From positions 62,001-126,000 of the forward strand of contig NZ_NESL01000006.1 of assembly GCF_003063435.1 (NCBI RefSeq): a DNA stretch of 64,000 nucleotides. Reading direction: 5' to 3'. Below, piece by piece: positions 27,917 through 35,656 of this stretch; position 1 is the stretch's first letter; each line of letters begins with the position of its first letter. The stretch is from Limnohabitans sp. 2KL-1 (lineage in GTDB: Bacteria; Pseudomonadota; Gammaproteobacteria; Burkholderiales; Burkholderiaceae_C). Under the pieces are notes generated by a model. The model was not told where the DNA came from, did no database searches, and was given only the letters and a program-made list of their open reading frames with translations. A program made the position numbers and the translations under genes.

Positions 27917-28860
27917 GCCTGAACATGAGCGACCCCACCCGATTCGACCTGGACGACCGCCAACGCGCCATGCTGGCCGAGATGGGCGTGCGCGTGTGGT
28001 GGCCGTCGTCTGCGTCGGCACCTTTGCCGGCCGGCAACACGCTGGATGCAGCCCCGGCTGCAGGTCAGGCCAATCCCCTTGCCGTGGCGGGTGCTGCTGC
28101 AGCGCTGGTGACACCCGGCACGGCTGAGCCCTCGCGTGCGCAGCCTGTGCCCCCCAACTTGGACCGCAGTGGTCCTGCTGCGCGCTCGCAGCGCGCAGCA
28201 GTTGCGGTGCCGCCGGCAGCATCGCTTGTCGTCTCGGGCGGCGCTTTTTCCGCTGTGCCGGATGGTGTGTCGAGCATGGGCTGGGATGAATTGCAAACCA
28301 CCGTCAATGGCTGCACCTCATGCGCTTTGTGCAGTGCGCGCAAAGCGCCGCTTCTGGGGTCGGGCCATGCACAGGCCTCCTGGATGGTTGTAGGGGATTT
28401 GCCTGCTGAAGAAGACGATCAGACAGGCCAGACCTTCACAGGCAAGGAGGGCCAATTGCTGGACAACATGCTCAAGGCGGTGGGTGTGCGTCGTGTGGGC
28501 ATGGCTCGGCCGGATGAAGTTTTGTCACCTCGAAACGAGGCGTACCTGACCCACGCCGTCAAATGCCGGCCGCCTGGTGGGCGCAATCCCGAGGCGGCTG
28601 AGTTGGCGGTTTGCTCGGCGTATCTCTCGCGACAGGTGGCGCTGGTGCGGCCTCAGGTGATTCTGGCCATGGGCCGGTTCGCCATTCAGACCTTGCTGGG
28701 CAGCACGGAGCCCATGGGCAAGTTGCGCGGTCGTTTGCACGACTTTCAGGGGGTGCCGGTGGTGGTGACTTACCACCCGTCCAGCTTGTTGCGCAACTCG
28801 GCCGACAAGGCCAAGGCCTGGGCCGATTTGGTGCTGGCACTGAAGGTGGTCAAGGCCTGA
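27913..28860 (+). CDS. Uracil-DNA glycosylase family 4/5-like protein
   Basis: DNA repair protein with an iron-sulphur type uracil-DNA glycosylase domain in its C-terminal two thirds. Visible features are CTSCALCSARK (paired Cys), VGDLPAEEDDQTGQTFTGKEG in the motif A region (about 21 residues in the native stretch), the Cys of VKCRPPGGRNPE and a fourth Cys in AVCSAYL, and YHPSSLLRN for motif B. The four Cys fit a 4Fe-4S cluster. Residues about 30-110 are an Ala/Pro-rich linker with no domain. Start is a GTG at 27913 overlapping the rimI stop as GTGA; an ATG at 27925 is an alternative. Confidence 0.88.
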   Translation: MSLNMSDPTRFDLDDRQRAMLAEMGVRVWWPSSASAPLPAGNTLDAAPAAGQANPLAVAGAAAALVTPGTAEPSRAQPVPPNLDRSGPAARSQRAAVAVPPAASLVVSGGAFSAVPDGVSSMGWDELQTTVNGCTSCALCSARKAPLLGSGHAQASWMVVGDLPAEEDDQTGQTFTGKEGQLLDNMLKAVGVRRVGMARPDEVLSPRNEAYLTHAVKCRPPGGRNPEAAELAVCSAYLSRQVALVRPQVILAMGRFAIQTLLGSTEPMGKLRGRLHDFQGVPVVVTYHPSSLLRNSADKAKAWADLVLALKVVKA

Positions 28861-28901
28861 AACATGGCCGTGTCGCCACGCCCGGCCTTGTGGCCTGTGG
28901 C

Positions 28902-28914
28902 GGTGGCTTCAGCC
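28902..28914. repeat. Partial inverted copy of the GGCTGAAGCC repeat
   Basis: GGTGGCTTCAGCC matches the inverted arm at 12882-12894. It lies in the 71-base gap between the convergent udg and psd genes. Only about 14 of 18 bases of the full repeat are kept. Confidence 0.4.
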
Positions 28915-28931
28915 TCCGATAAGGTCCCCGA

Positions 28932-29789
28932 TCAGCGTGGGGTGCCCATGGCTTCACCCATGACAATGGGCTTGCCAGGCGTCCAATCGGCGTTGAACTT
29001 CATCACGCCTTGCGGGAAAAGCATGACCACGGTGGAGCCCAGCAGGAAGCGGCCCATTTCTTCGCCTTGCGCCAAGGCAATGTTGCCCATCTCGTAAGCC
29101 CATTCGCGCACCGTGCCCGGGCGTGGCGGGTTGACGACGCCGTGCCAGACGGTGGCCATGCTGCCCACAATCGTGGCCCCCACCAGCACCATCACAAACG
29201 GGCCGTGCTCGCCTTCAAAAACACACACCACCCGCTCGTTGCGCGCAAACAGGCCGGGCACGCCACGGGCCGTGGTCGGGTTGACCGAAAACAGATCGCC
29301 CGGCACGTAAATCATCCGGGTCAAGCGGCCCGCGCAAGGCATGTGGATGCGGTGGTAATCACGCGGGCTGAGGTACAGCGTGGCAAATTCGCCGTCCTGA
29401 AACTGCGCGGCCAGCGCCGCATCGCCCCCCACCAGCGCCTGCGTGCTGTAGCTGTGGCCTTTGGCTTGAAACACCCGGTCGCCCGCAATCGGCCCGCACT
29501 GGCTGATCGCGCCGTCCACGGGGCTCACAAAATCGGCCGCTGCCAGCGGGCGGGCGCTGTCCTTCAATGGGCGCGTGAAAAAGGCGTTGAAACTCTTGTA
29601 GCTGGCCGTGTCCGGATTGGCCGCTTCGGCCATGTTCACGTTGTAGCGGCGCACAAAGCGGTCGATGATGCCGGTGGTCACGCCGCCCCACTGGCTGCCC
29701 GCCACCCAGCCCGCAAAGGCGGTCAGGGCTTGTTTGGGGATCAGGTATTGCGGCAGGACCGCCAGGCGGTCAGAAAAGGAACTGGACAT
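28932..29789 (-). CDS. psd: Phosphatidylserine decarboxylase proenzyme
   Basis: Makes phosphatidylethanolamine at the inner membrane; the proenzyme cleaves itself at the Ser of LGST. Visible in the 285-residue product: YKSFNAFFTRPLKDSARP, the SPVDGAISQCG motif with Asp, YLSPRDYHRIHMP with the conserved His residues, and FLLGSTVVMLFP with the LGST cleavage site. Start at ATG 29789 (MSSSFSDRLAV); the frame runs on to a GTG at 29813. Convergent to the udg operon. Complete and normal. Confidence 0.95.
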   Translation of the reverse strand: MSSSFSDRLAVLPQYLIPKQALTAFAGWVAGSQWGGVTTGIIDRFVRRYNVNMAEAANPDTASYKSFNAFFTRPLKDSARPLAAADFVSPVDGAISQCGPIAGDRVFQAKGHSYSTQALVGGDAALAAQFQDGEFATLYLSPRDYHRIHMPCAGRLTRMIYVPGDLFSVNPTTARGVPGLFARNERVVCVFEGEHGPFVMVLVGATIVGSMATVWHGVVNPPRPGTVREWAYEMGNIALAQGEEMGRFLLGSTVVMLFPQGVMKFNADWTPGKPIVMGEAMGTPR

Positions 29790-29856
29790 GAAGGGGCCGC
29801 GAGCGCGGTTCACAAGAAGACCCTGATTTTATCGGGACGTAGCTGCGGGTTTCCCC

Positions 29857-29884
29857 TGTGGGAGTCCGCCCTTGCGGCCGAATG
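29857..29884 (+). repeat. REP-like hairpin, single copy (GTGGGAG...GAATG family)
   Basis: TGTGGGAG, then a CCGC/GCGG stem around CCTT, then CCGAATG. Same layout as the paired copies at 54711-54786 and 55771-55870. Placed between the divergent psd and ABC exporter genes, close to both promoters. Confidence 0.75.
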
Positions 29885-29912
29885 GTTGCGTCACAGCAGG
29901 CACAATCTGCGC

Positions 29913-30842
29913 ATGAACTCCCCATTGCTTTCGGTCGAACATCTGGTCAAACGCTACGGCGACGCCACGGTGGTCAATGACCTGTCTTTCCACATCGAGC
30001 CCGGTGAATGCCTGGGCGTGATCGGCCCCAACGGTGCCGGCAAAACCACCACGCTGCGCATGTGCTTGGGTTTGTCCGAGCCGGACAGTGGCGACATCCG
30101 CTACTTTGATGGCTTGCAAATGCCGCGTGACGCGCTGGCCATCAAGGCCCGGCTGGGGGTGGTGGCGCAAATGGACACGCTGGACCCGGACTTCAGCTCG
30201 GAAGAAAACCTGCTGGTCTTTGGTCGCTACTTTGGCCTGCCAGACGCCGTGATCCGCGAGCGCATCCCGCCGCTGCTCGAATTTGGCGCCCTCAGCCACA
30301 AAGCCAAGGCCAAGCCCGGCGAGTTGTCGGGCGGCATGAAGCGCCGCTTGAGTCTGGCGCGCGCCCTCATCAATCACCCGCAACTGCTGATGCTGGACGA
30401 GCCCACCACGGGCCTGGACCCGCAAGCGCGCCACCTGATGTGGGAGCGCCTGCAGGTGCTGCTGCAAGAAGGCAAGTCGATCTTGCTCACCACCCACTTC
30501 ATGGACGAGGCCGAGCGCCTGTGCAGTCGCCTGTTGGTGCTGGACCAAGGCCGCAAGATCGCCGAAGGCAAACCCCGCGACCTGATCGCCGAGCACCTGG
30601 AGCCCGAAGTGGTGGAGGTGTTTGGCCAAGGCGCGGTGGCGCTGGCGCAAGAAGCCAGCCTGAAAGCGTTAGCAGGCCGGGTGGAGGTGAGCGGCGAAAC
30701 CGTTTTCTTCTACACCCAAGACAGCCGCGCCCTGATGCACGCTCTGGAGGCCTGGCCCGCGCTGCGCACCTTGCACCGACCTTCTAATTTGGAAGACCTT
30801 TTTTTGAAATTGACCGGACGCCAGATCCGAGAGGAAGGTTGA
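29913..30842 (+). CDS. NodI-like ABC exporter ATP-binding protein
   Basis: ATPase of an ABC-2 type exporter. The 309-residue protein has Walker A GPNGAGKTTT, signature LSGGMKRRLSLARAL, Walker B LLMLDEPTTGLDP and the switch TTHFMDEAERL, followed by a C-terminal extension of about 80 residues ending in NLEDLFLKLTGR, the NodI layout. Homologues with this gene and a NodJ-like permease are common in non-symbiotic betaproteobacteria, where the substrate is unknown, so the rhizobial Nod-factor role should not be assumed. The permease gene follows two bases after its stop. Confidence 0.9.
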   Translation: MNSPLLSVEHLVKRYGDATVVNDLSFHIEPGECLGVIGPNGAGKTTTLRMCLGLSEPDSGDIRYFDGLQMPRDALAIKARLGVVAQMDTLDPDFSSEENLLVFGRYFGLPDAVIRERIPPLLEFGALSHKAKAKPGELSGGMKRRLSLARALINHPQLLMLDEPTTGLDPQARHLMWERLQVLLQEGKSILLTTHFMDEAERLCSRLLVLDQGRKIAEGKPRDLIAEHLEPEVVEVFGQGAVALAQEASLKALAGRVEVSGETVFFYTQDSRALMHALEAWPALRTLHRPSNLEDLFLKLTGRQIREEG

Positions 30843-30844
30843 AC

Positions 30845-31651
30845 ATGAGCCAAATTCAAAACAACATCTGGGCCGCGCCCCGCCTGTCTATGCGCTGGTG
30901 GCCTGTGTTCCAGCGCAATTGGCTGGTCTGGAAAAAGCTCGCCATCCCCAGCTTGGTGGGCAACATCGCGGAGCCCTTGATGTGGCTGGTGGCCTTTGGC
31001 TACGGCCTGGGTTCACTGGTCGGCCAGATCGAGCTGGGCGGCGAAAAAGTGCCCTACATCCTGTATCTGGCCAGCGGCAGCATCTGCATGAGCGCCATGA
31101 ACGCGGCCACGTTTGAGGCGCTGTACTCGGCGTTCTCGCGCATGCATGTGCAAAAAACCTGGGACGGCATCATGAACGCCCCGGTGCGCTTGGACGACGT
31201 GGTGCTGGCCGAAATGCTTTGGGCTGCCTTCAAGGCGCTGTTCACCGTCACCGCCATCCTGGGTGTGATGCTTGCCCTGGGCATCAGCCACAGCTGGAAA
31301 CTGCTGGTCGCTTGGCCCGTGCTGCTGGGCGTGGGCATCACCTTCAGCTGCATGGCGCTGATCTTTAACGCGCTGGCCAAAGGCTACGACTTCTTCACCT
31401 ACTACTTCACCCTGTTCCTCACGCCCATGATGTTCCTCTCGGGCATTTTTTTTCCGCGTGAGCAACTGCCGGCGTTGGTGCGCGTGATTGCCGACTGGCT
31501 GCCGCTGTCGGTGGCGGTGGATCTGGTGCGCCCCTTGTTTCTGGACCGCTGGCCCGACCAGCCGCTGCGCCATGTGCTGGTGCTGGCGGTGTTTGCGGTG
31601 GTGTCGTTCTGGGTGGCGCTGGCGTTGACACGCAAGCGGTTCAGGCGTTGA
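30845..31651 (+). CDS. NodJ-like ABC-2 type exporter permease
   Basis: Membrane part of the exporter encoded with the preceding ATPase. The 268-residue protein has about six hydrophobic segments (for example VGNIAEPLMWLVAFGYGLGS and LFLTPMMFLSGIFFPREQLP), the latter being typical of ABC-2 permeases of the NodJ/DrrB group. I use the ATG at 30845 because AGGAAGG lies six bases before it; an in-frame TTG six bases upstream is less likely. Substrate unknown. Confidence 0.9.
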   Translation: MSQIQNNIWAAPRLSMRWWPVFQRNWLVWKKLAIPSLVGNIAEPLMWLVAFGYGLGSLVGQIELGGEKVPYILYLASGSICMSAMNAATFEALYSAFSRMHVQKTWDGIMNAPVRLDDVVLAEMLWAAFKALFTVTAILGVMLALGISHSWKLLVAWPVLLGVGITFSCMALIFNALAKGYDFFTYYFTLFLTPMMFLSGIFFPREQLPALVRVIADWLPLSVAVDLVRPLFLDRWPDQPLRHVLVLAVFAVVSFWVALALTRKRFRR

Positions 31652-31724
31652 TGGTTTTGACAGGGTCTGCGCTTGCCAGTCCGACGTCGTTTCATTTCAG
31701 ACCTATTTGTGCTGCAAAGACAAA

Positions 31725-31746
31725 AAAGCCCTCCGAGGAGGGCTTT
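31725..31746 (-). terminator. Intrinsic terminator for the delta-60 lipoprotein gene
   Basis: AAAGCCCTCC (31725-31734) pairs with GGAGGGCTTT (31737-31746). On the minus strand the stem is followed by a run of T (A run at 31722-31727 on the plus strand). About 40 bases after the stop of the minus-strand gene; it may also slow transcripts from the exporter operon. Confidence 0.85.
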
Positions 31747-31787
31747 CCCGGCTTGAAGGCCTGGTGCGATGTGCGAAGCACGAAACC

Positions 31788-33290
31788 TCAGATCGCCAGC
31801 AGTCGGGCCAACCAAACGTCGCTCGAGCCTGCATTCGTGCGGTCACCAGCGATCAAAATTTTGCCGTCTGACTGAACGGCCAGCGCGTGCGCAAAGTCGT
31901 TGCCAGCGCCCAGCGAAATGGCCACCACACCGTCAGGAGTGCCATCGCTGTTGCCTTGGCCGAAAGAGGTGTCAAGCGTGCCGTTGCTGAGCAAGCGTGC
32001 CACAGCTGCGTTGGTGGATCCATCGCTGGCCACCGTGAACCCTGCCACGACAATCTTGCCATCTGCCTGCATGGTAATGGCAACGCCCGTGTCATTGCCT
32101 GTGCCCAAGCTCAGGCCTGTGACGCCGTGGGGTGTGCCGTCCGATGCGTCAGCACCGAAAGAATTGTCGAGCGAGCCGTCCGTGTTGAGGCGAGCGACAG
32201 CGATGTTCGTGGAGTTGTCTGCAGCGGTGGTTGCCCCCACCACCAAAATCTTGCCATCTGATTGCAGGGTGACTGCACTGGCCGCGTCATTGCCGTTGCC
32301 AAATGAGATGCCAGCCACGCCGTCCACCGTGCCGTCGGCGGATCCCACACCGAAAGAGCTGTCCAGCTCGCCATCCGAGTTCAGTCGCGCCACAAACGCA
32401 TTGGTCGTGCTGTCTGCCGCACGTGTGGTGCCTGCAACGACGATGCGGTTGTCAGGTTGGATGACCAAGCCATTGGCTTGGTCATCACCATCACCGAGAC
32501 TGATGCTGACCACACCCGCTGGTGTGCCATCGGTGCCGCTGGCACCAAACGCACTGTCCAAGCTGCCATTGGTGTTGACACGGGCCAGCATGAGGTTCTT
32601 GGTGCCCGACAGCGTCGTGGAACCTGCAACGACCAGTTTTCCATCGGCTTGGATGGCCAAGGCATTGGCGACATCTTCGCCAGCGCCGCCCAAGTCCACC
32701 GCCACCACACCTGCCACCGTGCCATCGTTGGCGTCAGCGCCAAAGCTGGTATCCAGCACGCCTGCGCTGGTCAACCGAACCAGGATGATGTTGCTGGTGC
32801 CGTTGGTGGGTTTGCTGGTGCCTGCCACGACAATTTTGCCGTCGGCCTGAATTTTGACAGCCATGGCGACATCGGAGGAGTCGCCCAAATCAAGGGTGAC
32901 CGTGCCATCTGGGGAGCCGTCGCTGTTGCCCACGCCAAAAGTCACATCCAGGCTGCCGTCGCTGTTGAAGCGCTCGACCACGATGTTGCTGGTGCCGCCG
33001 TTGGCGTCGCTGGTGGTGCTGCCCGCCACCACGATCTTGCCGTCCGTTTGAACGGCCATGGTTTTGGCATAGTCGTTGCCCGCACCCAAAGAGCGACCCA
33101 CCACACCATCGGGTGTTCCATCGCCCGTACCCGCGCCGAAAGTGGCATCCAGTGTGCCTGCCGTGGGCAAGAGGCTGCTGCCACCGCAGCCCACCACCAA
33201 CGAGGTTGTAAAAGCCACCAACATGGCTGCTGCGACTTGGCGTCGAAATTGGCCGAAGGAAGACATGGATGTTGAAAGACCTGAATGCAT
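31788..33290 (-). CDS. Delta-60 repeat lipoprotein (predicted beta-propeller)
   Basis: A 500-residue predicted lipoprotein: basic FRRQ, hydrophobic AAAMLVAFTTSLVV, then GC with Cys35. The rest is a tandem array of delta-60-type repeats of about 65 residues. Each has a DGKIVVAG-like strand (seven occurrences, for example QTDGKIVVAG, QADGKLVVAG, QPDNRIVVAG), then ARLNxDGSLDxSFG, then a DG-rich turn with SDGTPDGVV and LGxGND. The first repeat lacks its front and the last its back, so N- and C-ends could close a seven-bladed propeller. AAGGGA lies before the ATG at 33290. Function unknown; likely a surface or periplasmic binding scaffold. Confidence 0.88.
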   Translation of the reverse strand: MHSGLSTSMSSFGQFRRQVAAAMLVAFTTSLVVGCGGSSLLPTAGTLDATFGAGTGDGTPDGVVGRSLGAGNDYAKTMAVQTDGKIVVAGSTTSDANGGTSNIVVERFNSDGSLDVTFGVGNSDGSPDGTVTLDLGDSSDVAMAVKIQADGKIVVAGTSKPTNGTSNIILVRLTSAGVLDTSFGADANDGTVAGVVAVDLGGAGEDVANALAIQADGKLVVAGSTTLSGTKNLMLARVNTNGSLDSAFGASGTDGTPAGVVSISLGDGDDQANGLVIQPDNRIVVAGTTRAADSTTNAFVARLNSDGELDSSFGVGSADGTVDGVAGISFGNGNDAASAVTLQSDGKILVVGATTAADNSTNIAVARLNTDGSLDNSFGADASDGTPHGVTGLSLGTGNDTGVAITMQADGKIVVAGFTVASDGSTNAAVARLLSNGTLDTSFGQGNSDGTPDGVVAISLGAGNDFAHALAVQSDGKILIAGDRTNAGSSDVWLARLLAI

Positions 33291-33417
33291 TGAATTCCCT
33301 TTGAAAAGTAATTAAATATTTCTCTTTTGCTGCGCTGATTCACGGTTCTGAATCTCACACGACAAAAATTCTAAAAGTGTTAACATTGAAAATAAGATCG
33401 AAATTCGTTCAATAGAA

Positions 33418-33432
33418 TTTCAAATATTGAAA
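33418..33432 (+). promoter_or_regulatory. Candidate LysR-type operator
   Basis: The perfect palindrome TTTCAAATATTGAAA contains the T-N11-A pattern expected of LysR-regulator boxes. It lies in the AT-rich gap between the divergent delta-60 lipoprotein gene and the lysR gene, 73 bases before the latter. CAAATATTG is repeated directly at 33421-33429 and 33437-33445. Confidence 0.5.
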
Positions 33433-33504
33433 ATCACAAATATTGTCAAAGGCGCATGCGCACAAGCAGGGCCGTGATTTGTCAATGAACAGCAGCGGTG
33501 ATGG

Positions 33505-34422
33505 ATGGAAACGGAAAATCTCCGACTTTTTGCGGCCGTGTGCGAGCTCGGCAGCTTGCATCATGTGGCTTCCCGTGAGGAGATGTCAGCGCCGACCCTG
33601 ACGCGCAAGATCCAGCAATTGGAGTCCGAGATGGGTACCGAGTTGCTCAAACGTGGCCGTCGTGGGGTGCAAGCGACACCCGAGGGTTTGCTTTTGTTGG
33701 AAAAATCCATGCATTTGCTCGGCCTTGTCGAAGATCTGCAAAACCTGTTACCAAAGCGGCAAAAACAACATACGGGAATCGTCACCATCATGGGTTCTTT
33801 CAGCATGACGGCAGGGCGTTTGCTGGATGACATAGAGGGTTTTCTCTCGATTGAGGAAAACAAAAATGTCCGGATCATTTTGAAGGAGGCGGACAAACAG
33901 ACGATTGTTGATAGCGTGCGTGCGGGTCGTGCAGCGATGGGCGTGTTTTGGGATGCCGCGGAAACGTCGGGTTTGCAGACGTTTCCTTATTGCTACGACA
34001 AAGGTTCAATCGTTGTCCATCGATCGCATCCCTTGGCGCAGCGCGAAACGCTGACATACCAAGAGGCGGCTTGCTACCAAACGGTACGTACCAAAACCAC
34101 CAGGTTGGTCGAGGTCATGCTCGAGCGCAGTGGGGTTCTCGACCGCTTGTCCCAAAACAATCGGATCGAAGTGCCGACCTTTGAGGCTTTGTTGAGGTTG
34201 GTCAGAAAAGGCGCTTATGTGGGGCTCTGTCCCCGTGAGGTGGCGCAGGTGTATGCGGACTACTTTGAACTCAAAATCATCCCGCTGTCAGACCGTTGGG
34301 CTCACCGCCGGCATGTCATCGGCTGTATCAACAGCGCATCGTTGACCGCCGCAGCGCGTGGTTTGCTGGACCATCTTTGTGCTCAGGCCAACACAAATGC
34401 CACGGACGACTTGGCTCTGTGA
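33505..34422 (+). CDS. LysR family transcriptional regulator
   Basis: The 305-residue protein has the N-terminal winged helix-turn-helix (METENLRLFAAVCELGSL, SAPTLTRKIQQLESEMGTEL, RRGVQATPEG) and a C-terminal type-2 periplasmic-binding-like effector domain (about residues 90-295). The HTH recognition segment is somewhat unusual for the family in reading SREEMSAPTLTRKI. The gene is richer in A and T than its neighbours. A palindrome of the LysR-box type lies just upstream. It is followed 154 bases later by a Bug/TctC-like binding protein gene, its most likely target or sensor partner. Confidence 0.92.
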   Translation: METENLRLFAAVCELGSLHHVASREEMSAPTLTRKIQQLESEMGTELLKRGRRGVQATPEGLLLLEKSMHLLGLVEDLQNLLPKRQKQHTGIVTIMGSFSMTAGRLLDDIEGFLSIEENKNVRIILKEADKQTIVDSVRAGRAAMGVFWDAAETSGLQTFPYCYDKGSIVVHRSHPLAQRETLTYQEAACYQTVRTKTTRLVEVMLERSGVLDRLSQNNRIEVPTFEALLRLVRKGAYVGLCPREVAQVYADYFELKIIPLSDRWAHRRHVIGCINSASLTAAARGLLDHLCAQANTNATDDLAL

Positions 34423-34576
34423 ATAGCGTGATCGGTGATGGGCTGCCAGCAACTTGGACGGGTGCATGGACTCAGTGTCCACACGCCGTTGCATTGGCCG
34501 CAGCGCATCAGTTCAAGCCCGCAGTTCGCGCAGTTCTTATGGGCTTTGCAGTCCACATGACAGCAAGGAGCGTGCC

Positions 34577-35539
34577 TTGAGTCGGTGGTTAAAAAGTATG
34601 CGTTGCTTTGCAGCCCTTTTGTTGCTTGCGCACATGGGTTCTCAAGCCATGCTGATCGAGCGTCACATGCGGCCCATTACGCTGGTGGTCGGTTATGCGC
34701 CAGGCGGTTTGAGTGATCGGTTGGCGCGAGTGGTCGCCAAGTATTTGGAGCAAGAAATTGACAGGCCCGTGGTGGTCAAAAATGTGAGCGGTGCCGGGGG
34801 CGTGTTGGCCGCCAATGAGGTCTTGTATGCCCATGTCGAATCGCCGACTTTGCTGGTTGGAGATTCGGCATTGATCGTCTCTCATGTGACCCAAGCACCA
34901 CAGTCGGTAGACCTGTCTCTTTTATTTCCAATAGGGACGTTGGGCAGCACGTCGTTTGTGGTGGCTGTGGCCAACCCATCAAAATTTCGCACCTTGAATG
35001 ATTTGCTGGGCAATAAGACCGATTCATTGAAAAGACTGACCGTTGGCACGCCGGGGGCCAATACGGTCCATGATCTGACTGCCCGCTTGATGCTCGATCG
35101 TGCGCAGACGAAGGCGGAAATGATCCATTACCGAGGTGGGGTACCCATGTTGGCCGACTTGCTCGAGGACCGGTTGTCATTCGGGCTTTTGAGTCTGGTG
35201 ACGGCCCGGGAGTATGAGAGATCCCAACAAATCAGAATTCTCGCCGTGACCGGAGAGCGTCGCAGTCGTCTTTTTCCGAACACGCCCACTGTGTCCGAAA
35301 GCTATTCCGGGCTCTACAGTGCCTCCACCGCTTATCTGTTGGCGTCCCCCCAAATGTCAGACGAGCTCAAATTGACGCTGACCCAAAAATGGGGACAGAT
35401 CATTCGAAAAACAGACTTTTTGAATGAGTTACGTTCGTTGGAGATGAGTGCGCCATTTTTGGATGCTGCCGGCGCTGCAGTGAAAATCACCGAAGAAAAA
35501 AAGTGGTGGACAAAGTTGGTCAAAATCCAGCCCCATTGA
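34577..35539 (+). CDS. Bug/TctC-family periplasmic solute-binding protein
   Basis: Tripartite tricarboxylate transporter receptor family (Bug proteins), which bind carboxylates or other small anions in the periplasm. The frame opens much earlier, but the best start is a TTG at 34577 with AAGGAG six bases before it. That gives a clean signal peptide: Arg and Lys, then CFAALLLLAHMG, then SQA. Mature domain shows ITLVVGYAPGGLSDRLARVV, NVSGAGGVLAANEVL, GTPGANTVHDLTARLM, HYRGGVPMLADLLEDR and an ending region with WWTKLV. No TctA/TctB membrane genes are nearby, so it is an orphan binding protein beside a LysR regulator, as often seen in Burkholderiales. Confidence 0.87.
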   Translation: MSRWLKSMRCFAALLLLAHMGSQAMLIERHMRPITLVVGYAPGGLSDRLARVVAKYLEQEIDRPVVVKNVSGAGGVLAANEVLYAHVESPTLLVGDSALIVSHVTQAPQSVDLSLLFPIGTLGSTSFVVAVANPSKFRTLNDLLGNKTDSLKRLTVGTPGANTVHDLTARLMLDRAQTKAEMIHYRGGVPMLADLLEDRLSFGLLSLVTAREYERSQQIRILAVTGERRSRLFPNTPTVSESYSGLYSASTAYLLASPQMSDELKLTLTQKWGQIIRKTDFLNELRSLEMSAPFLDAAGAAVKITEEKKWWTKLVKIQPH

Positions 35540-35656
35540 AACTTCAGGAATGACAGCCGACCCGCAAGATGTTGGCACAGACAGACGTGTCAGTGGGTAG
35601 ACATCAGTCGCAGCTAAGATATTTAATTCATTTCACATGCATTTCAAGGAAAAAAG

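Noticed and set aside
29913..31651. Symbiotic Nod-factor export by the NodIJ-like pair
   Set aside because: No other nod genes are present; NodIJ-like exporters are widespread in non-symbiotic betaproteobacteria.
31900..32850. Long plus-strand frame opposite the delta-60 lipoprotein gene
   Set aside because: It mirrors the repeats of the minus-strand gene; the minus strand has the lipoprotein signal, ribosome-binding site and terminator.
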